Source: Legionella sp. PATHC032 (GTDB taxonomy: Bacteria > Pseudomonadota > Gammaproteobacteria > Legionellales > Legionellaceae). From it: 64,000 bases of DNA. Position 1 is the stretch's first letter. The number at the start of each line of letters is the position of its first letter. A program made the position numbers and the translations under genes. The notes under the pieces were generated by a model. That model had not been told where the DNA came from. It did not search any database and saw only the letters and a program-made list of their open reading frames with translations. Location: positions 2,537,001 to 2,601,000 of the forward strand of contig NZ_JAPHOV010000001.1 of assembly GCF_026191185.1 (NCBI RefSeq), given 5' to 3'. This document shows, in pieces, positions 1 through 7,659 of the stretch.

Positions 1-640
1 CGCCGGCAACTGAACCTGTGAACGCCACAGAATTAACTACGGGTGATCGCATCAGTTGTTCCGTATCTTCATGCGTCAAATGCAAATATTGAAAAACCCC
101 CATGGGTAAACCTGCTTTTTTGAATGCTTGATCGAAACGTTCAGCCACTAATGGAGTTTGCGCAGAGTGCTTCAAAATAACAACATTACCTGCCATAAGT
201 GCTGGAATAATGGTATTGACCGCTGTGAGGTAGGGGTAGTTCCACGGCGCTATAACCAGGATAACTCCCAGCGGCTCTCGTTTGATGTACCTTATAAATC
301 CTTCTTTTTCAGGTAATTCCACAGAAGCCAGTGATGATTCAGCCTGTGCAATCATATGTCTAGCTCTCTCTTCAAATCCATTGATTTCAGCAGCTGCGTA
401 GCGAATTGGCCTTCCCATTTGCCAACAAATTTCTTCTGCAATTTCTACTTTGCCAGCGACTATTTCATTGACAGCAGCCAAACAATATTCCTGGCGTTCG
501 GCTAGAGAAGACAAAGACCACAGTTTTTTTGCTACTTGTGCTTTGCTTAAAACAATTTTTATCTCTTCTCGATTTGCATATTCTCTTTCAACATAAAGAG
601 AGTTATCGACAGGAGAATAGGTTTTTAAGGTAGCAATCAT
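1..640 (-). CDS. NAD(P)-dependent aldehyde dehydrogenase, N-terminal part
   Basis: Reading the minus strand from the ATG at 638-640 gives about 213 residues before the window edge, so the catalytic Cys half is missing only because of the cut. The visible part has the aldehyde dehydrogenase cofactor-fold landmarks: APWNYPY near residue 140, LKHSAQTP about 25 residues later, and FTGS close to the edge. These families oxidise aldehydes to acids with NAD(P)+ in the cytoplasm. The gene lies 77 bases downstream of a glutamine-synthetase-like gene on the same strand. That pairing suggests oxidation of a gamma-glutamylated amino-aldehyde, as in polyamine breakdown, but the substrate is inference. Confidence 0.88.
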   Translation of the reverse strand, partial: MIATLKTYSPVDNSLYVEREYANREEIKIVLSKAQVAKKLWSLSSLAERQEYCLAAVNEIVAGKVEIAEEICWQMGRPIRYAAAEINGFEERARHMIAQAESSLASVELPEKEGFIRYIKREPLGVILVIAPWNYPYLTAVNTIIPALMAGNVVILKHSAQTPLVAERFDQAFKKAGLPMGVFQYLHLTHEDTEQLMRSPVVNSVAFTGSVAG

Positions 641-717
641 TATTAATCCATAAGTTATATAAAATCTGTCAGGTTCCTGGACAATTAATATCTAAGTTCC
701 AAAATCTGGGGCATCGA

Positions 718-2091
718 TTAAATAATTTCAAAATATCTGTCCAGCTCCCAATCGGTGATGTGTTTTCTAAACTCTCTTTCCTCCCATTCCCTTGAAGCAG
801 AAAAATGCTCAACAAATTCTTTACCAAATAATTCATAAGCAGCAGAAGAGTTTTTTAAACTTTGTGCCGATTCCCATAATGTGCGAGGCAATGCCAATTC
901 TGGACTATGATTTTGTTCGTAGGAATTTCCTTTTACCTCGGCCTCAGGCTCCAACTCATTCTCAATGCCATATAACCCCGATCCTATGGCAGCAGCCAAA
1001 GCCAGATAAGGATTGGCATCTGCAGAACCCAAGCGATATTCAATACGCTGTGACTTGTCACTGCCGGGAATTACTCGTAAAGCGGTGGTACGATTCTCGA
1101 CACCCCAGGTTGCCTCTGTTGGAGCCCAATAGCCAGGAATTAGTCTGGAATAGCTATTCACAGTCGGCGATAACATGGCTAAAAATTCAGGCATCAACTT
1201 TTGCTGCCCGGCTAAAAAATGGCGTTGAGTTTTGCTCATATTATATTCTCTGCCTGATTCATAAAAAGCAGATTTGCCACCATCTCTATCTCGCAAAGAC
1301 AGATGAATGTGACCGCTTTGCCCCGGATAATCACCTGACCATTTAGCCATAAAAGTTGCCATTTTATTATTGCGTTGCGCGAGAATTTTCATAAATGTTT
1401 TAAACAAAGCCGCTTTATCTCCTGCGACCTCAGCCTCATCAACAGCTATTGCTGCCTCAAGAACTCCTGGGCCTGTTTCGGTATGTAGACCCTCAATGGG
1501 AAAATCCATTTTTTCCGCCATGGTGAGAATTTGATGATAAAATTCAGCATGGACTGTATTACGAATGATCGAGTAACCAAAATTATCAGGAGTAATAGGC
1601 TTCAGGTTACGAAATCCTTTCGCACGCACGCTGTCAGGCGTTTCATCAAATACAAAAAATTCATATTCTAATGCGGCATAAACATCATACCCCATGCCCG
1701 CAGCTTTATTGATTACACGACGCAAGATCCCGCGAGGACAAATGACTTCTGCTGCTTGTGAAAATTCAGCCATAAACAGCAGCTGATTTTCTTCAAATAT
1801 TATTTCACGACAAGTTGAAGGAACAATTCTCACTGAGGCATCAGGGTAACCCGTATGCCAACCAGTATATTTCACATTATCATAAAGCTTGTCTTTAGAA
1901 TCCCATCCCAAAATGACATCACAAAAAGCAAAACCATGTTCCAAAGCTGAAAAAAACTTGTTACGGCTCATGTACTTGCCCAGCATCACTCCATCGATAT
2001 CAAAAAGACCAACCTTAACATGAGTCAATTGTCTTTCTTCCACGATGCGTTTTGCATCTTCTATGGTTCGGATCTCTCTTGGGTTTAGCAT
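718..2091 (-). CDS. Glutamine synthetase family ligase (PuuA/gamma-glutamylamine synthetase-like)
   Basis: This 457-residue protein has the glutamine synthetase catalytic motifs: EYEFF near residue 142 and HTETGPGVLE at about 203 (metal and glutamate binding), SGHIHLS at about 259 (ATP/ammonia site), then NSYSRL, ENRTTALR and a late EYR segment. It is slightly shorter than GlnA and lacks the adenylylation-loop Tyr context I would expect of the housekeeping enzyme. It therefore more likely joins glutamate to an amine, such as putrescine or another polyamine. The downstream aldehyde dehydrogenase supports this. The ATG at 2091 fits the family's usual start. The exact amine is unknown. Confidence 0.82.
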   Translation of the reverse strand: MLNPREIRTIEDAKRIVEERQLTHVKVGLFDIDGVMLGKYMSRNKFFSALEHGFAFCDVILGWDSKDKLYDNVKYTGWHTGYPDASVRIVPSTCREIIFEENQLLFMAEFSQAAEVICPRGILRRVINKAAGMGYDVYAALEYEFFVFDETPDSVRAKGFRNLKPITPDNFGYSIIRNTVHAEFYHQILTMAEKMDFPIEGLHTETGPGVLEAAIAVDEAEVAGDKAALFKTFMKILAQRNNKMATFMAKWSGDYPGQSGHIHLSLRDRDGGKSAFYESGREYNMSKTQRHFLAGQQKLMPEFLAMLSPTVNSYSRLIPGYWAPTEATWGVENRTTALRVIPGSDKSQRIEYRLGSADANPYLALAAAIGSGLYGIENELEPEAEVKGNSYEQNHSPELALPRTLWESAQSLKNSSAAYELFGKEFVEHFSASREWEEREFRKHITDWELDRYFEII

Positions 2092-2143
2092 GGCATATCC
2101 TTATGTCGTTCTGTCAATATAAGCTTTTTTTACCTCCCAATGT

Positions 2144-2932
2144 CTAATTACGCGGAATACGACATTGAGACAATAACCCATTTTGAATCCAGTTTTTTAA
2201 ATAAGACGCTGCTTTCATTCCAACCTCTTCAGCAGGAGTCCACTGGCATAATCCCTCACAAAGTGCCCCAAAAGAGGCTCCCTGAATCAGGGCGTCTAAA
2301 GCCCAGGCTTCCTCTTCTGACAAACTGTAATATTGAATGATATAATTTTGACCTCGCCATAACACCCAGCCAGTAGCAGCAGGGCTATCTTCCAAGTCTG
2401 GAATCTCAAGGTTATTGACTAGAGCCTGCCACAATGAAAAAACATTCCAACAAAAATTAAGTCTATGGACTGTCGAATGAAGCACAAACCCCATCTCAGC
2501 CCAGGATTCAGGCGGCACTGCTGCCATCTCTTCTACACGAAGCACCGCATCATCTGCTGCATCAAAGGCTAAGGTCATTTTCCATTCCAGTTCAGCCAAT
2601 TCATACAAATAATAGCAAGACTTCGCATAGTACTTTTTAATCAATTCGGGCAATCTATCACCATACCATCGGATTGAACGGTAAGAAGATGGGTAAGAAT
2701 CAATATAACGAGTACTTAATTTTTCAAATTCCTCGGTACCTAAATACGCATATAAAGCGGGGTAATTTGCCGCCAAACATTCAATCAACCTCAATCGATA
2801 ACCGTCTTTATAAATATTCAATCGAGTTTCTGTTGAAACCAACTTTGTTGGCACTATGGATTCTTTAATTGAGTCTTGCCCGGAATAAATGAATTCTTGA
2901 AATTGGGTTTGTAAGGTCAAGAGGGAATTCAT
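2144..2932 (-). CDS. DUF2063 partner protein of the MNIO enzyme (BufC/HvfC-like)
   Basis: The 262-residue protein begins with the DUF2063 signature (LLTLQTQFQEFIYSG, then RLNIYKDGYRLRLIECLAANYP in two pieces) followed by a helical C-terminal half. In characterised HvfABC and bufferin systems this partner binds the precursor leader and is needed for the MNIO enzyme to act on cysteines. The ATG overlaps the upstream stop as ATGA, so translation is coupled to the enzyme gene. Family assignment is from recognised sequence pattern, and the precise role here is inferred from its neighbours. Confidence 0.85.
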   Translation of the reverse strand: MNSLLTLQTQFQEFIYSGQDSIKESIVPTKLVSTETRLNIYKDGYRLRLIECLAANYPALYAYLGTEEFEKLSTRYIDSYPSSYRSIRWYGDRLPELIKKYYAKSCYYLYELAELEWKMTLAFDAADDAVLRVEEMAAVPPESWAEMGFVLHSTVHRLNFCWNVFSLWQALVNNLEIPDLEDSPAATGWVLWRGQNYIIQYYSLSEEEAWALDALIQGASFGALCEGLCQWTPAEEVGMKAASYLKNWIQNGLLSQCRIPRN

Positions 2933-3792
2933 ACTGCTACCTTTTCTTTTGCGGCTTGTATGGCAAGGCGTTTTGCATGATTAATTTCACATAAAAGCTC
3001 GCTAAAATCTGGCATGTTATCATCGCGCTCAATCATAGTAGATACAGGACCAAGTCTATGTATGGTTGCCTCATAAAGATCCCAGACTGGCTCAATTACA
3101 GGAGCATTGTGGGTGTCTATAATGTAATCAACGTGATTGGTGTGCCCCGCCAAATGGATTTGAGCCACTCTTCCAAGCGGCATGGAGTTAATATAATCCA
3201 TGGGATCGAAATTATGATTGAATGAACTGACATAAACATTGTTAACATCCAGCAATAAATAACAACCCGATTGTTTTACTATTTCCAGAATAAAATCCCA
3301 TTCTGACATTTCTGACTGTTTGTAGGTAAGATAGCTTGATACATTTTCAATCAAAAAAGGACGTTTTAAGAAATCTTGTATTACTTGAATACGGGATACT
3401 ATGTGCTGAATAGCTTCACTTGTATAGGGAACCGGTAATAAATCATGCGTATTTAATCCATGAACGCCAGTCCAACATAAATGATCTGAAATCCAGGCTG
3501 GTTCAATGCGAGAAGCTAATTCTTGTACCTGCTTTAAATAATCGAAATCCAAAGGATCGCTACTTCCCAGAGAAAGAGAGACACCATGCATGACAATAGG
3601 ATAGTGTTCGCGAATTTTGTCCAGATAATAGAGAGGCTTGCCTCCAGGAATTAAATAATTTTCAGTTAATATTTCAAACCAATCCAAATCAGGCTTGCTC
3701 GTCAGGATTTCTTCATAATAGTTTGGCCGTAATCCTAGACCAAAACCTAAATAGGGTAATTTTTGAGCCAATTTATTGGGGAATACTTCCAT
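2929..3792 (-). CDS. DUF692 multinuclear non-haem iron oxidase (MNIO; BufB/HvfB/MbnB-like)
   Basis: About 287 residues with a TIM-barrel DUF692 layout: GFGLGLRPNYYEEIL at the N-terminus, FEILTENY, MHGVSLSLG, SDHLCW, a central LIENVSSYL, LLLDVNNVYVS, QIHLAGH and IDTHNAPV. The His, Asp, Glu and Asn residues in these motifs are the family's iron ligands. MNIO enzymes use an Fe(II)/Fe(III) cluster and O2 to convert peptide cysteines to oxazolone-thioamide or thiooxazole groups. The start is uncertain: the ATG at 3792 leaves the usual short N-terminus, while an ATG at 3825 is also open, and neither has a good ribosome site. It sits between its likely substrate peptide and its DUF2063 partner. Confidence 0.88.
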   Translation of the reverse strand: MEVFPNKLAQKLPYLGFGLGLRPNYYEEILTSKPDLDWFEILTENYLIPGGKPLYYLDKIREHYPIVMHGVSLSLGSSDPLDFDYLKQVQELASRIEPAWISDHLCWTGVHGLNTHDLLPVPYTSEAIQHIVSRIQVIQDFLKRPFLIENVSSYLTYKQSEMSEWDFILEIVKQSGCYLLLDVNNVYVSSFNHNFDPMDYINSMPLGRVAQIHLAGHTNHVDYIIDTHNAPVIEPVWDLYEATIHRLGPVSTMIERDDNMPDFSELLCEINHAKRLAIQAAKEKVAV

Positions 3793-3873
3793 ATTAAACC
3801 ATAAAAAAAAATGGGGACCAGGCATGTTTGTTCTACATACCTGGCAAGATGCGACTGAAATAATTGCTATTAA

Positions 3874-4125
3874 TTACTCAGCAACGGTACCACCTTGTTT
3901 TTCGCAATCTTCTTTAGACATTTCAAGAATACCTTTGCCTTTGCAAGAGTTTTGACCTTTGCAAGCGTTATCAGCAGTTTTACAGCTGCCTTGACCTTTA
4001 CAAGCATTAACACCTTTACAGTGAATAGTGGTAGCTGTAGCATCAACAGCAAATGCAGGAGCCAAAGCAAACATAGAAGCAGCACCAACTGCTAAAGCAG
4101 CGCCTGTTAATTGTAATTTATTCAT
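3874..4125 (-). CDS. Secreted Cys-rich precursor peptide (bufferin-like, BufA/HvfA type)
   Basis: An 83-residue peptide with a Sec signal (hydrophobic residues 7-25, likely cleavage after AFA at 26) and a short core of six cysteines at 36, 42, 48, 55, 61 and 74. Four of the first five sit in repeated CKG units (CKGVNA, CKGQ, CKGK) and the one at 48 is CKT. A spaced AAGGGAA is a good ribosome site for the ATG at 4125. The gene is first in line before DUF692 and DUF2063 genes, which is the order of precursor, enzyme and partner in bufferin clusters. Known relatives bind copper after cysteine modification. Metal choice and actual modification are not visible in the sequence. Confidence 0.85.
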   Translation of the reverse strand: MNKLQLTGAALAVGAASMFALAPAFAVDATATTIHCKGVNACKGQGSCKTADNACKGQNSCKGKGILEMSKEDCEKQGGTVAE

Positions 4126-4499
4126 AGCAATTCCCTTTTTAATTAAATGAAAATGATTATAAATCCGGCAAAGATCTCTCGTTTTGCCAATAGCATTTTA
4201 AGAATCAATAATCAAAAAAGTCAAGATTATCCAAAGCGATAAATAATTATTTTTTCAAATAGTTAAGTAAAGATATTTGAACGGCTGTGAGTCTTGGAAA
4301 ATACTTTATATCACCAAAACCCAGTCATTAAACCAAACAGGCTCAGCGTCTATGAGCGTCCGGTGGTATCAATTTGAGATTTTGTAGATTCTGGGTCATC
4401 AGATTCAATTCATGCCCAACTGTTTCAACTAAAGCTGATTTTTAGAGTACTAACCACTTTTGCTCAGAATATTAAATTAAGTACTATTCTTAGGATTTA
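4126..4499. other. Non-coding gap between two minus-strand genes
   Basis: Holds the precursor promoter and candidate Fur site next to 4126. The remaining 300 bases up to the end of the beta-CASP gene show no convincing reading frame, RNA gene or terminator. Confidence 0.5.
4143..4161 (-). promoter_or_regulatory. Candidate Fur box overlapping a -10 element of the bufferin cluster
   Basis: The stretch AATGAAAATGATTAT at 4146-4160 matches 13 of 15 positions of the Fur core AATGATAATCATTAT. Over the full 19-base consensus the match is only 13 of 19. On the minus strand a perfect TATAAT occupies 4156-4161, about 30 bases before the precursor start, so the site would cover the -10. No good -35 is seen at 17 bases. 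AT-rich DNA makes chance matches possible. Confidence 0.4.
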
Positions 4500-5858
4500 T
4501 CAATCCAAATTTACCTTTTGAAGATAGTCAGGTATCTTACAATTCCACCCCAATTCCGTTTCAATATGTCCCTTTAATCCCAATGCCGCTTGAGGCTCAC
4601 CATGGGTAATAAAGACTTCCTTTGGAGCCTTCTCAAAATGCCTTAGCCAAATTAGTATTTCCTCATAATCTGCATGAGCAGAGGCATTGGTTAACGTAGC
4701 TACCTGGGCCCTGACGGGGTAATCATCACCATGGATTTTAACAGTCGGCTCGTGATTTAGCATTTTTGCACCTCTCGTCCCCGCAGCCTGGAACCCTGTC
4801 AAAAGGATAGTGCTTGCAGGATCAGAAGCATATACCTTCAAATGATGCAAAACCCGACCTCCTGTCATCATGCCACTTGCAGAAATAATAATTTTAGATT
4901 CATGTCCCCGATCGACTGCCATTGATTCATCAGGAGTATGGACATAAGTTGCTATTTGGCAGACAGCTCGGCACTCCTCAGCACTTAAGCGATGCTCGTT
5001 ATGATGCTTTAATAATAATTCAGTGGCATCAATAGCCATAGGGCTATCCAGATAGACAGGAACATCAGGAATTAATTTTTTTTGTTTTAAAATATATAAA
5101 TAATACAACATAGTTTGTGCTCTGCCGACTGCAAAAGCGGGAATTAGCACCGTACCCCCTCTTTTACAAGTCGTATTGACTATGTTGGCTATAAACGCTA
5201 AAGGATCGGTTTTATCATGCAAGCGATTCCCATAAGTTGATTCAATCACCAAATAATCGGTAGATTTCATTAACTCGGAAGGCTTCATAACAGGATCATT
5301 GAGTCTTCCAATATCACCACTAAATAATAACTTGATTTGTTTTGTTTGAAACTGAATAAATGCAGACCCTAATATATGTCCAGCTCTATGCCAGCTAATT
5401 TCGTAATCATCCATTAAAGGATAGGGGGCGTCATATTCGACTGATTCAAAATATTTTAAAGTATTATTTGCATCTTCCTGAGTATATAAAGGTAAAGCTG
5501 GATGATGTTTACTATATCCGTATTTATTTGCTCTTCTGGCGTCTTCTTCATGCAAAAAACCACTATCGGGCAGTAAGATAGAACATAAATCGGTTGTTGC
5601 AGCAGTTGCATAGATGCGCCCCTTAAATCCTTGTTTGACCAATAATGGCAAATAACCGCTATGATCAATATGTGCGTGGGTCAAAACAACAGCATCTATT
5701 GATTTGGGAGACACAGGAAGGGGTGACCAGTTTCTTAGTCTCAATTCTTTTAAACCCTGGAAAAGTCCACAATCCACCAAAATCTTTTTATTATTTGATT
5801 CCACCAGGTACTTAGAGCCGGTAACCGTACCAGTCGCACCTAAAAAAGACAATTTCAT
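4500..5858 (-). CDS. Beta-CASP metallo-beta-lactamase-fold RNA-processing protein (YSH1/CPSF-like)
   Basis: A 452-residue protein starting MKLSFLGATGTVTGS. It carries the zinc motif HAHIDHSGYLP near residue 57, the GDIGR segment, SPMAIDAT, SASGMMTGGRVLHHL and the C-terminal NASAHADY. Together these define the MBL plus beta-CASP plus RMMBL arrangement of RNA-cleaving hydrolases. I chose the ATG at 5858 because AAGG lies just upstream and the fold begins at once, although the frame is open to 5918. Bacterial members are often annotated as exonucleases of the mRNA cleavage and polyadenylation factor family; the substrate here is unknown. Confidence 0.85.
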   Translation of the reverse strand: MKLSFLGATGTVTGSKYLVESNNKKILVDCGLFQGLKELRLRNWSPLPVSPKSIDAVVLTHAHIDHSGYLPLLVKQGFKGRIYATAATTDLCSILLPDSGFLHEEDARRANKYGYSKHHPALPLYTQEDANNTLKYFESVEYDAPYPLMDDYEISWHRAGHILGSAFIQFQTKQIKLLFSGDIGRLNDPVMKPSELMKSTDYLVIESTYGNRLHDKTDPLAFIANIVNTTCKRGGTVLIPAFAVGRAQTMLYYLYILKQKKLIPDVPVYLDSPMAIDATELLLKHHNEHRLSAEECRAVCQIATYVHTPDESMAVDRGHESKIIISASGMMTGGRVLHHLKVYASDPASTILLTGFQAAGTRGAKMLNHEPTVKIHGDDYPVRAQVATLTNASAHADYEEILIWLRHFEKAPKEVFITHGEPQAALGLKGHIETELGWNCKIPDYLQKVNLD

Positions 5859-5980
5859 AATAATACCTTGTTGTATGTCATTCGCAGTACTGTAATGAAT
5901 AATACGACCTATTGCCAATTTATTTTAAAGTCATTTGAAGTTTCAAATGGTAAATCTTTATCTCGTCCATTCTTTTGCAC

Positions 5981-6631
5981 TTACGGTGTGGATACTTTTA
6001 TAAAACTGTTTTTTAAGTTTTTTATCCACTTGTCTCTATTTTCTTTAGTCATATCTGATTTTTTAATTGCATAATGAAGTACATAAATTCCATCCTTGCC
6101 TTTGGTAATTTTCAAGATTTCGTCTTGTTGCAGATTAGCAGGCTCTTGAACTTTAAATTCAAAAATGAGTAGTTCCGGCTTTTCCTCAATGACATTGACA
6201 ATATATTTTACCCCTGATTTATTCAGGTTATATAAAAATTCATTGCCAAACCGGGTTGGTGTCATGTGAGTGAAACCTGGCATAAATTGTGTGGTAATCA
6301 ACTCTTTCCAGTCATTAATGTCATCTCCAACAGGAATATACTCAACGGTAACTACCTGATCCGTTTTCTTTCCCCAAACGATCTTCCATGGTCGGTCATC
6401 AAAACGGACTATTTGCTTCTCATAATTGATAACTTGTGAATCAGTTGAAGAATCTGTCAAAGGAACAACGCTGCAATAGAGTTCTCCTTGATAGGTTACA
6501 AATTCCACACATTTGGGATTATTGTCTTTATTGACTTTGATTAAGCCTTCTGGAAGAGAAGGGCTATAAGGTTTTGCATAGCAAATAACCGAGCCTAGCA
6601 ACCCAAGACATAAGCCAATGAAATAGTTCAT
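5981..6631 (-). CDS. Hypothetical secreted protein
   Basis: A 216-residue protein with a clear N-terminal signal peptide (hydrophobic residues 4-18, cleavage after CYA). The mature part is mixed alpha/beta in composition, with two cysteines near its start (CVEF and YCSV) and many charged residues. I do not recognise a family. It is likely periplasmic or exported, and it stands alone, divergent from the small membrane-protein gene at 6750. Confidence 0.6.
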   Translation of the reverse strand: MNYFIGLCLGLLGSVICYAKPYSPSLPEGLIKVNKDNNPKCVEFVTYQGELYCSVVPLTDSSTDSQVINYEKQIVRFDDRPWKIVWGKKTDQVVTVEYIPVGDDINDWKELITTQFMPGFTHMTPTRFGNEFLYNLNKSGVKYIVNVIEEKPELLIFEFKVQEPANLQQDEILKITKGKDGIYVLHYAIKKSDMTKENRDKWIKNLKNSFIKVSTP

Positions 6632-6749
6632 GCTCCTAATCCAAAAAGTGGATACTATTTAATTGTAGACGTTGGAATCCATAACCTACAATTTTCATTA
6701 GATATACTGGTATATAATTACATATAAGAGAGCTAATAAGGAGATTGCC

Positions 6750-7040
6750 ATGAATGGTTGCAAAATCAGCCCTGTTGGTCTAGGTCTTTCATTAGGAATT
6801 CTGTGGGGATTATCGTTATTAGCCATGGGATTAATCGCCTATTTTTATACTTATGGCAGGCCCTTTGTTGAAGCAGTTGCCACCTTATACCTTGGCTATG
6901 AACCTTCTGTCCTGGGAAGCTTCATTGGAGGTGTCATTGGCTTTATTGATGGGTTCGTCACAGGATTCCTTATCGCCTGGCTTTACAATTGTTTTAGTTG
7001 TTGTTCTTGTTGCCGAGGCAAAGAAAATAAAAAAGAATAA
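6750..7040 (+). CDS. Small two-helix membrane protein (holin-like in layout)
   Basis: A 96-residue protein with two long hydrophobic segments at about 8-32 and 55-80, glycine-rich in the second, followed by a cysteine cluster (CFSCCSCC) and a lysine-rich tail. AAGGAG lies 8 bases before the ATG. The layout resembles small bacterial proteins annotated as holin-family, but there is no phage context. Its function is unknown. Confidence 0.65.
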   Translation: MNGCKISPVGLGLSLGILWGLSLLAMGLIAYFYTYGRPFVEAVATLYLGYEPSVLGSFIGGVIGFIDGFVTGFLIAWLYNCFSCCSCCRGKENKKE

Positions 7041-7066
7041 GCCTGCTAATAATGAGAAATGATGAC

Positions 7067-7096
7067 GTCAATGACGTTAAAAACAACGCCATTGAC
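7067..7096. terminator. Bidirectional hairpin between convergent genes
   Basis: GTCAATGACGTT at 7067-7078 and AACGCCATTGAC at 7085-7096 pair over 12 positions with one mismatch, which becomes a G-U pair on the minus-strand RNA. It sits between the ends of two facing genes. Confidence 0.55.
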
Positions 7097-7130
7097 AAAA
7101 GAAATTAATTTATTTAAAAGTTAAAATCGT

Positions 7131-7442
7131 TTAGGGGCGGACAATAATGTGGTTCTCTACTGACTGAACCCCTTGGACTTGTCTGGCAATTTGTTCTGCG
7201 ATATCACTCTGACGAATTTTTTTCACATAACCACTTAATATGACCACATTTTGATTGGATTCAACATGAATTTGATTGATCACAGGATCATTGCTTTCCA
7301 TTAGCGAATCTTTTACCGACTGAGCCAAAGTCATGCCTGATGGATTAGATGGAATAAACATGTTACTCACAGTATTGGTCTGACAACCTGCTGTAAACAA
7401 AATCAAAAACACAATGATTACACTGGATAAACATTTTAGCAT
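7131..7442 (-). CDS. BON-domain outer-membrane lipoprotein
   Basis: A 103-residue protein that opens with a lipoprotein signal ending in FTAGC, so Cys about 20 is the lipidation site. The rest is a single BON domain (SVKDSLMESNDPVINQIHVE, then VVILSGYV and VQSVENHIIV). BON domains in OsmY and its relatives bind membranes or lipids in the periplasm. The ATG at 7442 is preferred over the TTG at 7454 because GGAG lies six bases before it. Confidence 0.8.
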   Translation of the reverse strand: MLKCLSSVIIVFLILFTAGCQTNTVSNMFIPSNPSGMTLAQSVKDSLMESNDPVINQIHVESNQNVVILSGYVKKIRQSDIAEQIARQVQGVQSVENHIIVRP

Positions 7443-7659
7443 CACAATCTCCAAGATAGAGTGGATTTATCTACACTAAATTATAAATAACCGAATAATA
7501 GCACAACTCCCCTTATTTCTATAGTCAAGCCACTGCCTATAAATCATCGTTTAGCAAGAAAAACTTAAGTCTTTTCAAACAATAACTCAGATTAAATTGT
7601 CATTTATGGAATGCTGCTATACTATTTTTTATAAATCAAACACCTACAGGACGCAAGGT

